Assembly: GCA_019424695.1 (NCBI GenBank)
Contig: JAHYZA010000009.1
Location: 124,001-188,000 of the forward strand
Origin: Oscillospiraceae bacterium
GTDB taxonomy: Bacteria; Bacillota; Clostridia; Oscillospirales; Ruminococcaceae
Direction of reading: 5' to 3'
DNA length: 64,000 nt
Shown here: piece by piece, positions 52,262 to 61,300 of the stretch
How positions within the stretch are numbered: the stretch's first letter is position 1
Layout of the letters: every line of letters starts with the position of its first letter
Notes under the pieces: model-generated
What the model saw: the letters and a program-made list of their open reading frames with translations, nothing else
What the model was told of the DNA's origin: nothing
Database searches by the model: none
Position numbers and translations under genes: made by a program

Positions 52262-52290
52262 TTTACTTTACCTGCAATCTATTGTAAAAT
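52262..52290 (+). promoter_or_regulatory. Promoter of pyrH-frr
   Basis: TTTACT (52262-52267), 17 bp, TAAAAT (52285-52290). Confidence 0.6.
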
Positions 52291-52312
52291 ACTATACAAC
52301 TAAGAATGGTTT

Positions 52313-52333
52313 ATTGTGCCCATCTGGCACAAT
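52313..52333 (+). promoter_or_regulatory. Leader hairpin upstream of pyrH
   Basis: A perfect 8 bp stem, ATTGTGCC/GGCACAAT with loop CATCT. No T-tract follows. A regulatory role is open. Confidence 0.35.
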
Positions 52334-52365
52334 ACCGCACAAAACAACAGGTGGTGTTATAAGTT

Positions 52366-53073
52366 ATGGGGATTCAATACAAACGCATCCTGCTGAAAGT
52401 CAGCGGTGAAGCACTTTCCGGCCCCAAGGGAACCGGCTTTGACGAGGCGACCATTGCCTCCATCTGTGCCGGCATCAAGGCAGCGCATGAACTGGGTGCG
52501 CAGATCGGTATCGTCGTGGGCGGCGGCAACTTCTGGCGTGGACGTTCCAGCGGCAAAATGGACCGCATGGATGCTGACAAGATCGGCATGCTGGCGACGG
52601 TCATGAACGCGCTGGCTGTCAAGGACGCGCTGCGTCAGCAGGGCGTGCCGGCGGTGGTGATGACCAGTTCTTTCATGCCGCAGGTGGCGGAAGTGTTCAC
52701 CAGCGATAAAGCCATCGCCGCGCTGGAAAGCGGCCAGATCGTCGTCTTTGGCGGCGGTACCGGCAACCCGATCTTCTCTACCGATACGGCTTCCGCCCTG
52801 CGTGCGCTGGAGATCGGCGCCGATGCCATGTTCAAGGCCACGATGGTGGACGGCGTCTATGACAAGGACCCGCACAAGTATGCCGATGCGGTGCGTTACG
52901 ACACGCTGACTTTCACCCGGGTGCTGGATGAGCGCCTGGCCGTGATGGATTCCACGGCGGCCACCCTCTGCCGTGACAACGGTCTGCCCATCGTGGTGTT
53001 TGATTTGGGCGAACCCGCCAACATTGCCAAAGCAGTGCAGGGCGAGAATGTGGGCACCATCGTGAAAGAATAA
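52366..53073 (+). CDS. pyrH: UMP kinase
   Basis: A 235-residue amino-acid-kinase-fold enzyme converting UMP to UDP. RILLKVSGEALSG opens the fold, IGIVVGGGNFWRG is the phosphate loop, DKIGMLATVMNALAVKDAL is the hexamer region, and FGGGTGNPIFSTDTA with VDGVYDKDP is the nucleotide-binding signature. It is followed by frr, the usual pyrH-frr pair. It starts at ATG 52366 after a short hairpin leader. Confidence 0.96.
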   Translation: MGIQYKRILLKVSGEALSGPKGTGFDEATIASICAGIKAAHELGAQIGIVVGGGNFWRGRSSGKMDRMDADKIGMLATVMNALAVKDALRQQGVPAVVMTSSFMPQVAEVFTSDKAIAALESGQIVVFGGGTGNPIFSTDTASALRALEIGADAMFKATMVDGVYDKDPHKYADAVRYDTLTFTRVLDERLAVMDSTAATLCRDNGLPIVVFDLGEPANIAKAVQGENVGTIVKE

Positions 53074-53124
53074 GAAAAATTCATAAAATCTGCCTATACT
53101 AATCATGATGAAGGAGAAATTGCT

Positions 53125-53679
53125 ATGAGCAGCACGACCAAACCCTATGAAGAAAAGATGAATGCCAGCGTGGACCATCTGGTTCGGGAGCTGGCTTCGA
53201 TCCGCGCCGGCCGCGCTAACCCCGCCGTACTGGATAAAGTCACGGTGGACTATTACGGCAGCCCCACGCCCATCAACCAGATCGCGGCGGTGTCTGTGGC
53301 GGAAGCCCGGATTCTGACCATCACTCCCTGGGACCGCCAGATGCTCAAGCCCATCTCCAAGGCCATCCAGACCAGCGATATCGGCATCAATCCCATTGAT
53401 GACGGTCAGGTCATCCGCCTGGTGTTCCCGGCTCCCACCGAGGAACGCCGTAAGCAGCTGACCAAAGATGTACAGAAGCAGGGCGAAGAGGCCAAGGTCG
53501 CGGTGCGCAATGTCCGCCGCGATGCCATGGATAAGTTCAAGGCCATGAAGAAAGCCGGCGAACTGACCGAGGACGACCAGAAGAAGCTGGAAGAAGAGAC
53601 CCAGAAGCTGACCGACAAGTACGTCAAAATGATCGACGATACCTGTGCGGCCAAAAACAAGGAAATCATGGAAGTCTGA
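53125..53679 (+). CDS. frr: Ribosome recycling factor
   Basis: 184 residues, normal RRF length. ELASIRAGRANPAVLDKV, YYGSPTPINQIAAVSVAEARILTI and the helical tail with KVAVRNVRRDAMDKFK are characteristic. It splits post-termination ribosomes with EF-G. It is preceded by GAAGGAGAAATTGCT, 51 nt after pyrH. Confidence 0.96.
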   Translation: MSSTTKPYEEKMNASVDHLVRELASIRAGRANPAVLDKVTVDYYGSPTPINQIAAVSVAEARILTITPWDRQMLKPISKAIQTSDIGINPIDDGQVIRLVFPAPTEERRKQLTKDVQKQGEEAKVAVRNVRRDAMDKFKAMKKAGELTEDDQKKLEEETQKLTDKYVKMIDDTCAAKNKEIMEV

Positions 53680-53706
53680 TTTCGGTCAGCACTTCCTCAT
53701 CGTCTG

Positions 53707-53734
53707 TGCGGGCATGCCAATCGGCACGCCCGCA
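53707..53734 (+). other. Hairpin between frr and cdsA
   Basis: TGCGGGC-a-TGCC pairs with GGCA-c-GCCCGCA around AATC. No T-tract, so possibly a weak terminator or processing site. A -10-like TATACT follows at 53749-53754 without a clear -35. Confidence 0.45.
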
Positions 53735-53781
53735 TAGGCTGTTATGAGTATACTATTCCATCCGTGAAAGGGAACCACCGT

Positions 53782-54642
53782 ATGAAGACCCGCGTCATTA
53801 CCGCCGTAGTCGGCCTGGCCCTGTTGGCCGTTGTGCTGGCGTTTTTCAACACCGTCCTTTTTGATCTGGTGCTTACAGCCGTCTGCCTGATTGCCATCCA
53901 TGAGGTTTTTTCCGCCATGGGATTCGGCAAAAAGCAATGGTATCTGTATGCTGTGGCCGTTCCATATACGCTGCTCATTATGCTTACGACCACCCAGGCC
54001 GCCCGTGCACTGGTGCTGCCGGTCAGCTTCCTGGTGGTGCTGTTTTTCAATATCTGCCAGATCACCCATGTACAGAAACTGGATTTCGGCAAACTTGCGG
54101 GCTACGTCTATTTCTCCGGTGTCATTATCTTCTGCTTCTATTCCCTCATTCACCTCAAACGGATGCTTCCTTTTGAAAACTATCGATATGACGCGGTATA
54201 TTTTATTTTGCTGACGCTTTGCTTTGCCTGGGGCGGCGATACGGCGGCTTATTTTGCTGGCCGCGCTTTCGGCAAGCATAAGCTGGCTCCCATCGTAAGC
54301 CCGCACAAAACGGTGGAAGGAGCCATCGGCGGTGTTGTGGGCAGCATAGTGGCCGGCATGTTGCTGACGGCGGCTTACACGCTGCTGTCCTCGGTTTACC
54401 ATGTCATCAGCATCCAAATGAGCGCCAGGCACTATCTGGTGCTGCTCTTTATGGGGGCCATCGCCTCGGTGCTGGGCATTCTGGGGGATCTGTTTGCTTC
54501 GGCGGTCAAGCGCCAGGCGGGCATCAAGGATTACGGCACCATCTTTCCGGGGCACGGCGGGATTCTGGACCGCTTTGACAGTGTGATGTTCATTGCGCCC
54601 TTCGTAGCCATCGTGGTGCGCTACTTCTTCTATGTACTGTAA
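53782..54642 (+). CDS. cdsA: Phosphatidate cytidylyltransferase
   Basis: A 286-residue membrane enzyme of about eight helices that makes CDP-diacylglycerol. The C-terminal CDP-alcohol signature KRQAGIKDYGTIFPGHGG followed by DRFDS is intact, and PHKTVEGAIGGV precedes it. ATG 53782 follows GAAAGGGAACC; the earlier in-frame start is unsupported. In most Firmicutes uppS sits directly before cdsA; here the gene before it is frr. Confidence 0.94.
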   Translation: MKTRVITAVVGLALLAVVLAFFNTVLFDLVLTAVCLIAIHEVFSAMGFGKKQWYLYAVAVPYTLLIMLTTTQAARALVLPVSFLVVLFFNICQITHVQKLDFGKLAGYVYFSGVIIFCFYSLIHLKRMLPFENYRYDAVYFILLTLCFAWGGDTAAYFAGRAFGKHKLAPIVSPHKTVEGAIGGVVGSIVAGMLLTAAYTLLSSVYHVISIQMSARHYLVLLFMGAIASVLGILGDLFASAVKRQAGIKDYGTIFPGHGGILDRFDSVMFIAPFVAIVVRYFFYVL

Positions 54643-54660
54643 AACAAAGGATGGAAACCT

Positions 54661-55812
54661 ATGAATAAAACCATCACCTTATTGGGCTCTACCGGTTCCA
54701 TCGGCACCCAGAGCCTGGATGTCTGCCGAATGCACGGCTATTCGGTGTTCGGACTGGCGGCCCACTCCCGGGTGGATAAACTGCTGGAACAGATCCGGGA
54801 ATTCCACCCCCGTTATGTGGCAGTCGTGGACCCGGAGGCTTTCCGCAAGCTGGAAGGGGAACTGGCCGGCCAGTCCGGTGCGCCGACCCTGCTGCAGGGA
54901 CCGGAAGGGCTGCGGGAACTGGCCGCCATGGAAGGCCCGGATGTGGTGCTCAACGCGGTGGTCGGCATTGCGGGTCTGGATGCTTCCCTTGCCGCCATCG
55001 AGAGCGGGCACGACCTGGCGCTGGCCAATAAAGAAAGTCTTGTCACCGGCGGCCACCTCGTCACCGACGCAGTAAAGCAGCATGGTGTGCATCTTTTGCC
55101 GGTGGACAGTGAGCACAGTGCCATCTTCCAGTGTCTGCAGGATGCGCACAGTGCCAAAACCCTGGAAAAGATCCTGCTCACGGCGTCGGGCGGACCGTTC
55201 TTCGGCATGACCACTGAGGAACTGCGCGGCAAGACCAAGGCGGATGCCCTGCGGCATCCCAACTGGAATATGGGGGCCAAGATCACCATTGACTCCGCCA
55301 CCCTGATGAACAAGGGACTGGAACTGATCGAGGCGGCGTGGCTGTTCGGCCTGCCGGAGGATAAGATCCAGATCGTTGTCCAGCGTGAGAGCATCATCCA
55401 TTCTGCGGTGCAGTTTGCCGACCATTCCATCATTGCGCAGCTGGGTGTACCGGATATGCGTATTCCCATCCAGTATGCGCTGACCTGGCCGGAGCGGCTG
55501 CCCAGCCCGGTGCCGGAACTGGATTTTACGGCCCTGACCAAGCTGAGCATCGCCACGGCGGACGAGGAAACCTTCCGCTGCCTGGCGGCCTGCAAAAAGG
55601 CCATCCGCAAGGGCGGTCTTGCGCCCTGTGCGGCCAACGGTGCCAACGAGGCAGCGGTTGCCCATTTTCTGCGGGACGAGATCGGCTTCCTGGATATTGG
55701 TCGCCTGGTGGAAGGCATTGTGGACAGCGACAGCTTCGGCGGCGACTACACGCTGGCCGATGTACATGAATGTGACCGTATGGTCCGCGCTTATGTGGAA
55801 GCGCATATCTGA
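54661..55812 (+). CDS. dxr: 1-deoxy-D-xylulose 5-phosphate reductoisomerase
   Basis: 383 residues; second enzyme of the MEP isoprenoid pathway. LLGSTGSIGTQSLD binds NADPH, NKESLVTGG and DSEHSAIFQCL are the catalytic and metal-site segments, HPNWNMGAKITIDSATLMNKGLE follows, and AANGANEAAVAHFL is near the C-terminus. The start is 18 nt after the cdsA stop, with AAGGATGGAAACCT upstream. Confidence 0.96.
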   Translation: MNKTITLLGSTGSIGTQSLDVCRMHGYSVFGLAAHSRVDKLLEQIREFHPRYVAVVDPEAFRKLEGELAGQSGAPTLLQGPEGLRELAAMEGPDVVLNAVVGIAGLDASLAAIESGHDLALANKESLVTGGHLVTDAVKQHGVHLLPVDSEHSAIFQCLQDAHSAKTLEKILLTASGGPFFGMTTEELRGKTKADALRHPNWNMGAKITIDSATLMNKGLELIEAAWLFGLPEDKIQIVVQRESIIHSAVQFADHSIIAQLGVPDMRIPIQYALTWPERLPSPVPELDFTALTKLSIATADEETFRCLAACKKAIRKGGLAPCAANGANEAAVAHFLRDEIGFLDIGRLVEGIVDSDSFGGDYTLADVHECDRMVRAYVEAHI

Positions 55813-55828
55813 GATTTGAGAGGTGCCT

Positions 55829-56920
55829 ATGACTGCAATACTGACCGGGCTGGTGTCCCTGCTCGTGTTCGGGGTTGTCATTTTGGTGCATGAGCTGGGC
55901 CACTTCTGGGCGGCCCGGCATTGCGGCATCCGGGTGGAGGAATTTTCCATCGGATTCGGTCCGAAGCTGCTGGCCTGGGACCGTGGCGGCACACGGTATA
56001 CGCTGCGGCTGATCCCCTTAGGCGGTTACAATCTCTTTTCCACCCCGCCGGACCCGGAAGAGGAGGGGGAAGAGATTCCGCCAGTCCGCTCCCCGGGACG
56101 GAAAAAGGGTTTGTTCCCGGTGGTGGTGCGCGGTCTGGAATTTGAGCAGGCCGGTGCCTGGCAGCGCTTTTTTGTTACGCTGTGGGGCGCGGTGATGAAT
56201 TTCTTGCTGGGCCTCATCGTGCTGCTGATTCTGGTATTCAGCATGACCAGCCTGGGCGGTACGACCATCGCCCAGTTTGTGGAGGGGGCTTCCAGCAGCC
56301 AGACCGGGCTGCAGCTGGGAGACACTATCGTGGAAGTGGACGGCAAACGGGTGCACACCGCCAACTCACTGGCGCAGATGTTCAACGGCACGGCCCAGCA
56401 GCACACGATGACGGTGCTGCGCGGCGACGAGATCGTGACCCTGCCCCAGGTTACCGTTGCCCCGACGAAAGATGCCGACGGCAACATCGTCAGCGGCGTG
56501 GATTTCCGCGTGGCGGCGGTACCCAAAACGCTGCGCAACGTGCTGGTGCAGACCGGTGAATTTTTCCAGTATTACAGCACCGCCATCCTGGGCGGATTCT
56601 GGGATCTGGCCACCGGTCGGGTGGGCGTCGATCAGCTGTCGGGGCCCATCGGTACGGTTTCGGCGGTCCGCCAGGCTGTGCAGTACGGCTGGCGGGATGT
56701 CCTTTCCCTGATGGCGCTTCTGACCATCAACGTGGGAATTTTCAATCTGCTGCCGGTTCCTGCACTGGACGGCTGCAAACTGTTGTTTTTGTTGTTTGAA
56801 GGGCTGACCGGGCACGCGGTGCCCCAGCGCTTCCAGATCGCGGTGAACACCGCAGGCATGGTCCTTTTGCTGTGGCTGATGCTGCTGGTGACCATGCAGG
56901 ATATTACCAGGATTTTGTAA
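55829..56920 (+). CDS. rseP: Site-2 intramembrane metalloprotease RseP
   Basis: 363 residues. The zinc motif HELGH is at residues 21-25, in the first helix; LIPLGGY follows; a PDZ domain (about 160-240, GLQLGDTIVEVDGKRV) precedes the last helices with NLLPVPALDG, which supplies the third zinc ligand. It cleaves membrane-bound anti-sigma factors and signal-peptide remnants. ATG 55829 with GAGAGG upstream is preferred to GTG 55823. It is fourth in the cdsA-dxr-rseP-ispG series. Confidence 0.94.
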   Translation: MTAILTGLVSLLVFGVVILVHELGHFWAARHCGIRVEEFSIGFGPKLLAWDRGGTRYTLRLIPLGGYNLFSTPPDPEEEGEEIPPVRSPGRKKGLFPVVVRGLEFEQAGAWQRFFVTLWGAVMNFLLGLIVLLILVFSMTSLGGTTIAQFVEGASSSQTGLQLGDTIVEVDGKRVHTANSLAQMFNGTAQQHTMTVLRGDEIVTLPQVTVAPTKDADGNIVSGVDFRVAAVPKTLRNVLVQTGEFFQYYSTAILGGFWDLATGRVGVDQLSGPIGTVSAVRQAVQYGWRDVLSLMALLTINVGIFNLLPVPALDGCKLLFLLFEGLTGHAVPQRFQIAVNTAGMVLLLWLMLLVTMQDITRIL

Positions 56921-56932
56921 GGAGGAGCAGGT

Positions 56933-57985
56933 ATGACGCGCCAACTGAAACGGGAAGTCAAGATCGGAAACATCACCATCGGCGGTACCAACCCCATCGC
57001 CGTGCAGACGATGCTCAACGTGCCGGTCAAGGATATTGCGGGCAATGTGGCCCAGGCCAAACGGGTGGCGGCGGCCGGCTGCCAGATCCTGCGTGTCACG
57101 GTCCCTACGCCCGATGACGCGGCGGTGGTGGCGGCCATCAAGGAAGCGGTGGACATCCCGGTGGTGGCCGATATTCATTTCGACTACCGTGCCGCGCTGG
57201 CAGCCCTGGACGCCGGCGCCGATAAAATCCGGATCAACCCCGGCAACATCGGGGATGATGACCGCGTCAAGGCGGTAGCCAATGCCTGCAATGCGAAGAA
57301 TGTGCCCATCCGCATCGGCGTCAACGGCGGCAGCCTGGAAAAACATATTCTGGCCAAGTATGGCGCCCCGGTGCCCGAGGCCATGGTGGAGAGCGCTCTG
57401 TACCATGTGCGGCTGCTGGAAAAGCATGATTTCGATAATATCGTGATCTCCATCAAATCCAGCAACGTGCCCCGCATGATGGCGGCCTACCGGATGCTGT
57501 CTGCCCAGACGGACTACCCGCTGCACGTGGGTGTGACCGAAGCGGGCGGCAACCGGATGGGCCTGATCAAGTCCGGCATGGGCATCGGTGGCCTGCTGCT
57601 GGAAGGCATCGGTGATACGCTGCGTGTCTCCCTCACCGAGGACCCCGAAAACGAGGTCTATGCGGGCTATGACATTCTGCGCGCGGTGGGATATGCCGTG
57701 GCAGGGCCCGAGATCATCAGCTGCCCCACCTGCGGCCGCACCCAGTACCCCATGATCGAGATCGCCAACGAGGTGGAACGCCGCCTGCGGGACGAAGGCT
57801 TCAAAAAGCCGCTGAAGATCGCCATTATGGGCTGCGTTGTCAATGGCCCCGGCGAGGCGTCGGACGCCGACATCGGCATCGCCGGCGGCAAGGACGAAGC
57901 GCTGCTTTTCATCCGGGGCGAAAAAGTCCGCATGCTCAAAGGGGATATTGTCGGTCAGTTCATCGACGAGATCCACAAGCTGTAA
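56933..57985 (+). CDS. ispG: 4-hydroxy-3-methylbut-2-en-1-yl diphosphate synthase
   Basis: 350 residues; penultimate MEP-pathway enzyme. The TIM barrel carries IGGTNPIAVQTM, LRVTVP and PVVADIHFDYRAAL; the C-terminal domain has the 4Fe-4S ligands in SCPTCGRTQYP and MGCVVNGPGEASDADIGIAGG. Electrons come from flavodoxin or ferredoxin in anaerobes. It starts 12 nt after rseP with AAGGAGGAGCAGGT. Confidence 0.96.
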   Translation: MTRQLKREVKIGNITIGGTNPIAVQTMLNVPVKDIAGNVAQAKRVAAAGCQILRVTVPTPDDAAVVAAIKEAVDIPVVADIHFDYRAALAALDAGADKIRINPGNIGDDDRVKAVANACNAKNVPIRIGVNGGSLEKHILAKYGAPVPEAMVESALYHVRLLEKHDFDNIVISIKSSNVPRMMAAYRMLSAQTDYPLHVGVTEAGGNRMGLIKSGMGIGGLLLEGIGDTLRVSLTEDPENEVYAGYDILRAVGYAVAGPEIISCPTCGRTQYPMIEIANEVERRLRDEGFKKPLKIAIMGCVVNGPGEASDADIGIAGGKDEALLFIRGEKVRMLKGDIVGQFIDEIHKL

Positions 57986-58018
57986 GCGGCTCCCGGGTGG
58001 GGAAGGAGCGTGACTGCC

Positions 58019-58279
58019 ATGGAGGTCCTTTTCGAGATCATCGGCGAAGTTCTGCTGGAAATTCTGCAGGAGATCTGGCCGCCCATTCTGGCGATTGTGA
58101 ATGGCGCACTGGTCCTCTGCTTTGCATTTCTGACCTGGTTGTTTTTCTCGCAAGGGGAAGCCGCCAGGGCGGTTATCAGTCTGCTCGTGGGGGCACTGTT
58201 TTTGGTCATCGGCATCACAGGGTTCAAAACCGGCCTGTACACACGCAAGGGCCGCGCAAACCGCCGTCGAAAAAGATAA
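58019..58279 (+). CDS. Small membrane protein between ispG and polC
   Basis: An 86-residue protein with two hydrophobic segments (about residues 18-40 and 52-70) and a strongly basic tail (TRKGRANRRRKR). An amphipathic N-terminus (EVLFEIIGEVLLEILQEIW) suggests membrane association. No family recognised. Start ATG 58019 with AAGGAG 11 nt upstream; GTG 58010 is too close to that site. Confidence 0.65.
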   Translation: MEVLFEIIGEVLLEILQEIWPPILAIVNGALVLCFAFLTWLFFSQGEAARAVISLLVGALFLVIGITGFKTGLYTRKGRANRRRKR

Positions 58280-58318
58280 ATCCTCACCCGGTCTTTTTCC
58301 ATTTGCAAAGGAGTCATT

Positions 58319-61300
58319 TTGAAACCACTTGTTACCCAGGTCTGGCCGCAGTTTACGGCCGACCAGCAGTTCTGTGCGGCTTTTGGCCACGTGATCGTGG
58401 AACGTGTGGAGCTGTATCGTACCAAACGTCAGGTCATCATCTGCCTGCGCAGCGCCGAACCTCTGGATCAGGCCCTGTGCGGGCGCCTTTGTGCGTCCCT
58501 GCAGGAAGTGTTTGCGGGGTATGAACTGCATCTGCGCAACTACTTTGCCTATCCGAAGATTACGCCGGAATCGGTCTGCCTGATGATCGCGGAACTCAAA
58601 GAAAAGGGGATGCCGGTCAACGGTTTTCTCGACAAGGAACAGCCGGTGGCCTTCGGGGAGGACGGCATCACGATCCGGGTCAATGCAGGCCGCACGATCC
58701 TGGAAAGTGTGGAACTGCCCCGGGTGCTGGCTGAACTGATTCGGGAACGCACCGGTTCGCTGCCCATTGTGCGCCTGGCGGATACCGGCCATGCCCGTTC
58801 GGAGGAAGAATTCGAGCAGTATCTGCAGGAAAAGGCGCCGGTGGTCAAATTTGAGGCCAAGGAAACGCCGCCTGACTTCACCATCGAGGGGCTGGCGCTC
58901 ACCAACAAACCGGTCAAGGTATTCTACGGCAAAAACTTCAAGCCTGCCGAGACCCGTCACCTCAACGATTTGGGCGACGGAGGCAAGGTGGTGGTCTGGG
59001 GTGATGTCTTTGCCACCGAGGTCAAGGGTAGCCGCCGCAAGATCTATTTCACCTCCATTACCGACTATACGGGTTCCGTCAACCTCAAGATTCTGGGGGA
59101 CGAGGATGCCGATATGTCCAAGTGGGAGGGACTCAAGCCCGGCACCACCCTCATCGTCCGCGGCAACTATATGTACGATAAGTACGAGCATGACTTTGTC
59201 ATCATGCCCTACGACGTGCTGCAGGTGGAGCGGGAGCCCCGCCAGGACACCGCTCCCGACGGTCAGAAGCGGGTGGAACTGCATCTGCATACCAAGTCCA
59301 GCTCCATGGACGGTTTCAACGATCCCGGCAAGATCGTGCGTCTGGCCCACCGTATGGGCCACCGTGCCATTGCCATCACCGACCACGGTGTCTGCCAGGG
59401 CTACCCGGAAGCGATGCTTGCCACCGATGAGATCCATCAGAACGACCCGAACTTCAAGCTGATCTACGGGTGTGAAGCGTATTTCGTCGATGACATGATT
59501 CCGGCGGTCTACGGCGGCGCACAGATGCCGCTGTCCGGCTCCTTCGTGGTCTTTGATACCGAAACAACGGGCCTGGATTCCAACGTGGAAGCCCTCACCG
59601 AGATCGGCGCTGTCTTTGTGGAAAACGGCAAGATCAACGAGGAAAAGAAGTTCTGTACCTTCGTCAACCCCGGCAAGCCGATCCCTCAGCGGGTGGTGGA
59701 ACTCACCGGCATCAATGACGCGATGGTGGCGGACGCCCCCACGCCGGAGGAAGCCATCCGCGCTTTCAAGGAGTTCTGTGGCGACCATGTGCTGGTAGCC
59801 CATAACGCCCACAGCTTTGATATGCTGTTCATCCGCAAAGCGGGGGAGAAAGCCGGCGTCAGCTTCGACGAAAACACCTATATCGATACGCTGCCCATGG
59901 GCCAGGCTCTGTTCCCGGGGCTGCGCAACTATAAGCTGGACACCATCAACAAACATCTGGAGATCCCGCCCTTCAACCATCACCGCGCCGTGGACGATGC
60001 CATGGCTCTGGCCCGCATCTTCGAGGTCATGCTGGGGGACCTGGAAGAAAAGGACATCCATACTTTGGAAGCCATCAACACGGGTCTGGGCGGGAATAAA
60101 GAGGTCCTGAAGAAGAAATACTACCACCTGATCATTCTGGTGCAGAACCAGGTGGGACTGAAAAACCTTTACCGCATTGTCAGTGCGGCCCATACCCAGT
60201 ATTTCTTCAAGAAACCCCGCGTGCCCCGCAGTCTGCTCAACCAGTACCGGGAGGGCCTGCTGCTCTCGCCGGCCTGTGAAGCGGGTGAACTGTATCGGGC
60301 CATCGTGGCGGGGCAGCCCTATGAGCAGCTGCTGCGCATTGCCGATTACTACGACTATCTGGAAGTGCAGCCGCTGGGCAACAATGAGTTCATGGTCCGC
60401 AACGGCCAGGTGGATTCTATTGAGGCCATCAAGAACTTCAACCGTACGGTCATCAAGCTGGGCGAGGACCTGCACAAGCCTGTTGTCGCCACCGGAGACT
60501 CCCACTTTCAGGAGCCGGAGGACTGGATCTACCGTGCGGTGCTGCAGGCCGGCAACGGCTTCAAGGATGCCGACAACCAGGCGCCGCTGTATTACCATAC
60601 CACCACCGAAATGATGGAGGATTTCAGCTACCTGCCCCAGGATAAGGCATTCGAGATCGTGGTCACCAATCCCAATAAGATCGCTGCCACCATCGACAAC
60701 AATCTGCGGGCCATTCCCAAGGGCACCTATCCGCCCAGCATCCCCGGTGCCGAGCAGGAACTGCGGGATGATACCTGGAAACATGCGGCTCACGACTACG
60801 GGACGCCGCTGCCCGATGTGCTGCAAAAGCGCCTGAAAAAGGAGCTGGATTCCATCTGCGGCCATGGCTACGCGGTTTTGTATGTCATTGCCGTGCGTCT
60901 GGTGGCCTACTCCAACGCGGGCGGCTACCAGGTGGGCAGCCGTGGTTCCGTCGGTTCGTCGGCTGTGGCGCACTTCTCCGGTATTTCGGAGGTCAACTCC
61001 ATGCCGCCCCATTATCTGTGCCCGGAATGCAAGCACAGTGAATGGATCGATGATGGTGTCCATATGGACGGCTTCGACTTGCCCGACAAGAACTGCCCGG
61101 TCTGCGGCCATAAGATGATCGTGGAAGGCCACGATATCCCCTTTGAGACCTTCCTGGGATTCTACGGCGACAAGGAACCTGATATCGACCTGAACTTCTC
61201 GGGCATGTACCAGTCCCACGTCCACCGCTATACCGAGGAACTGTTCGGCAAGGAAAACGTGTTCAAGGCAGGTACGGTTTCCGGTCTGCAGGACAAGACG

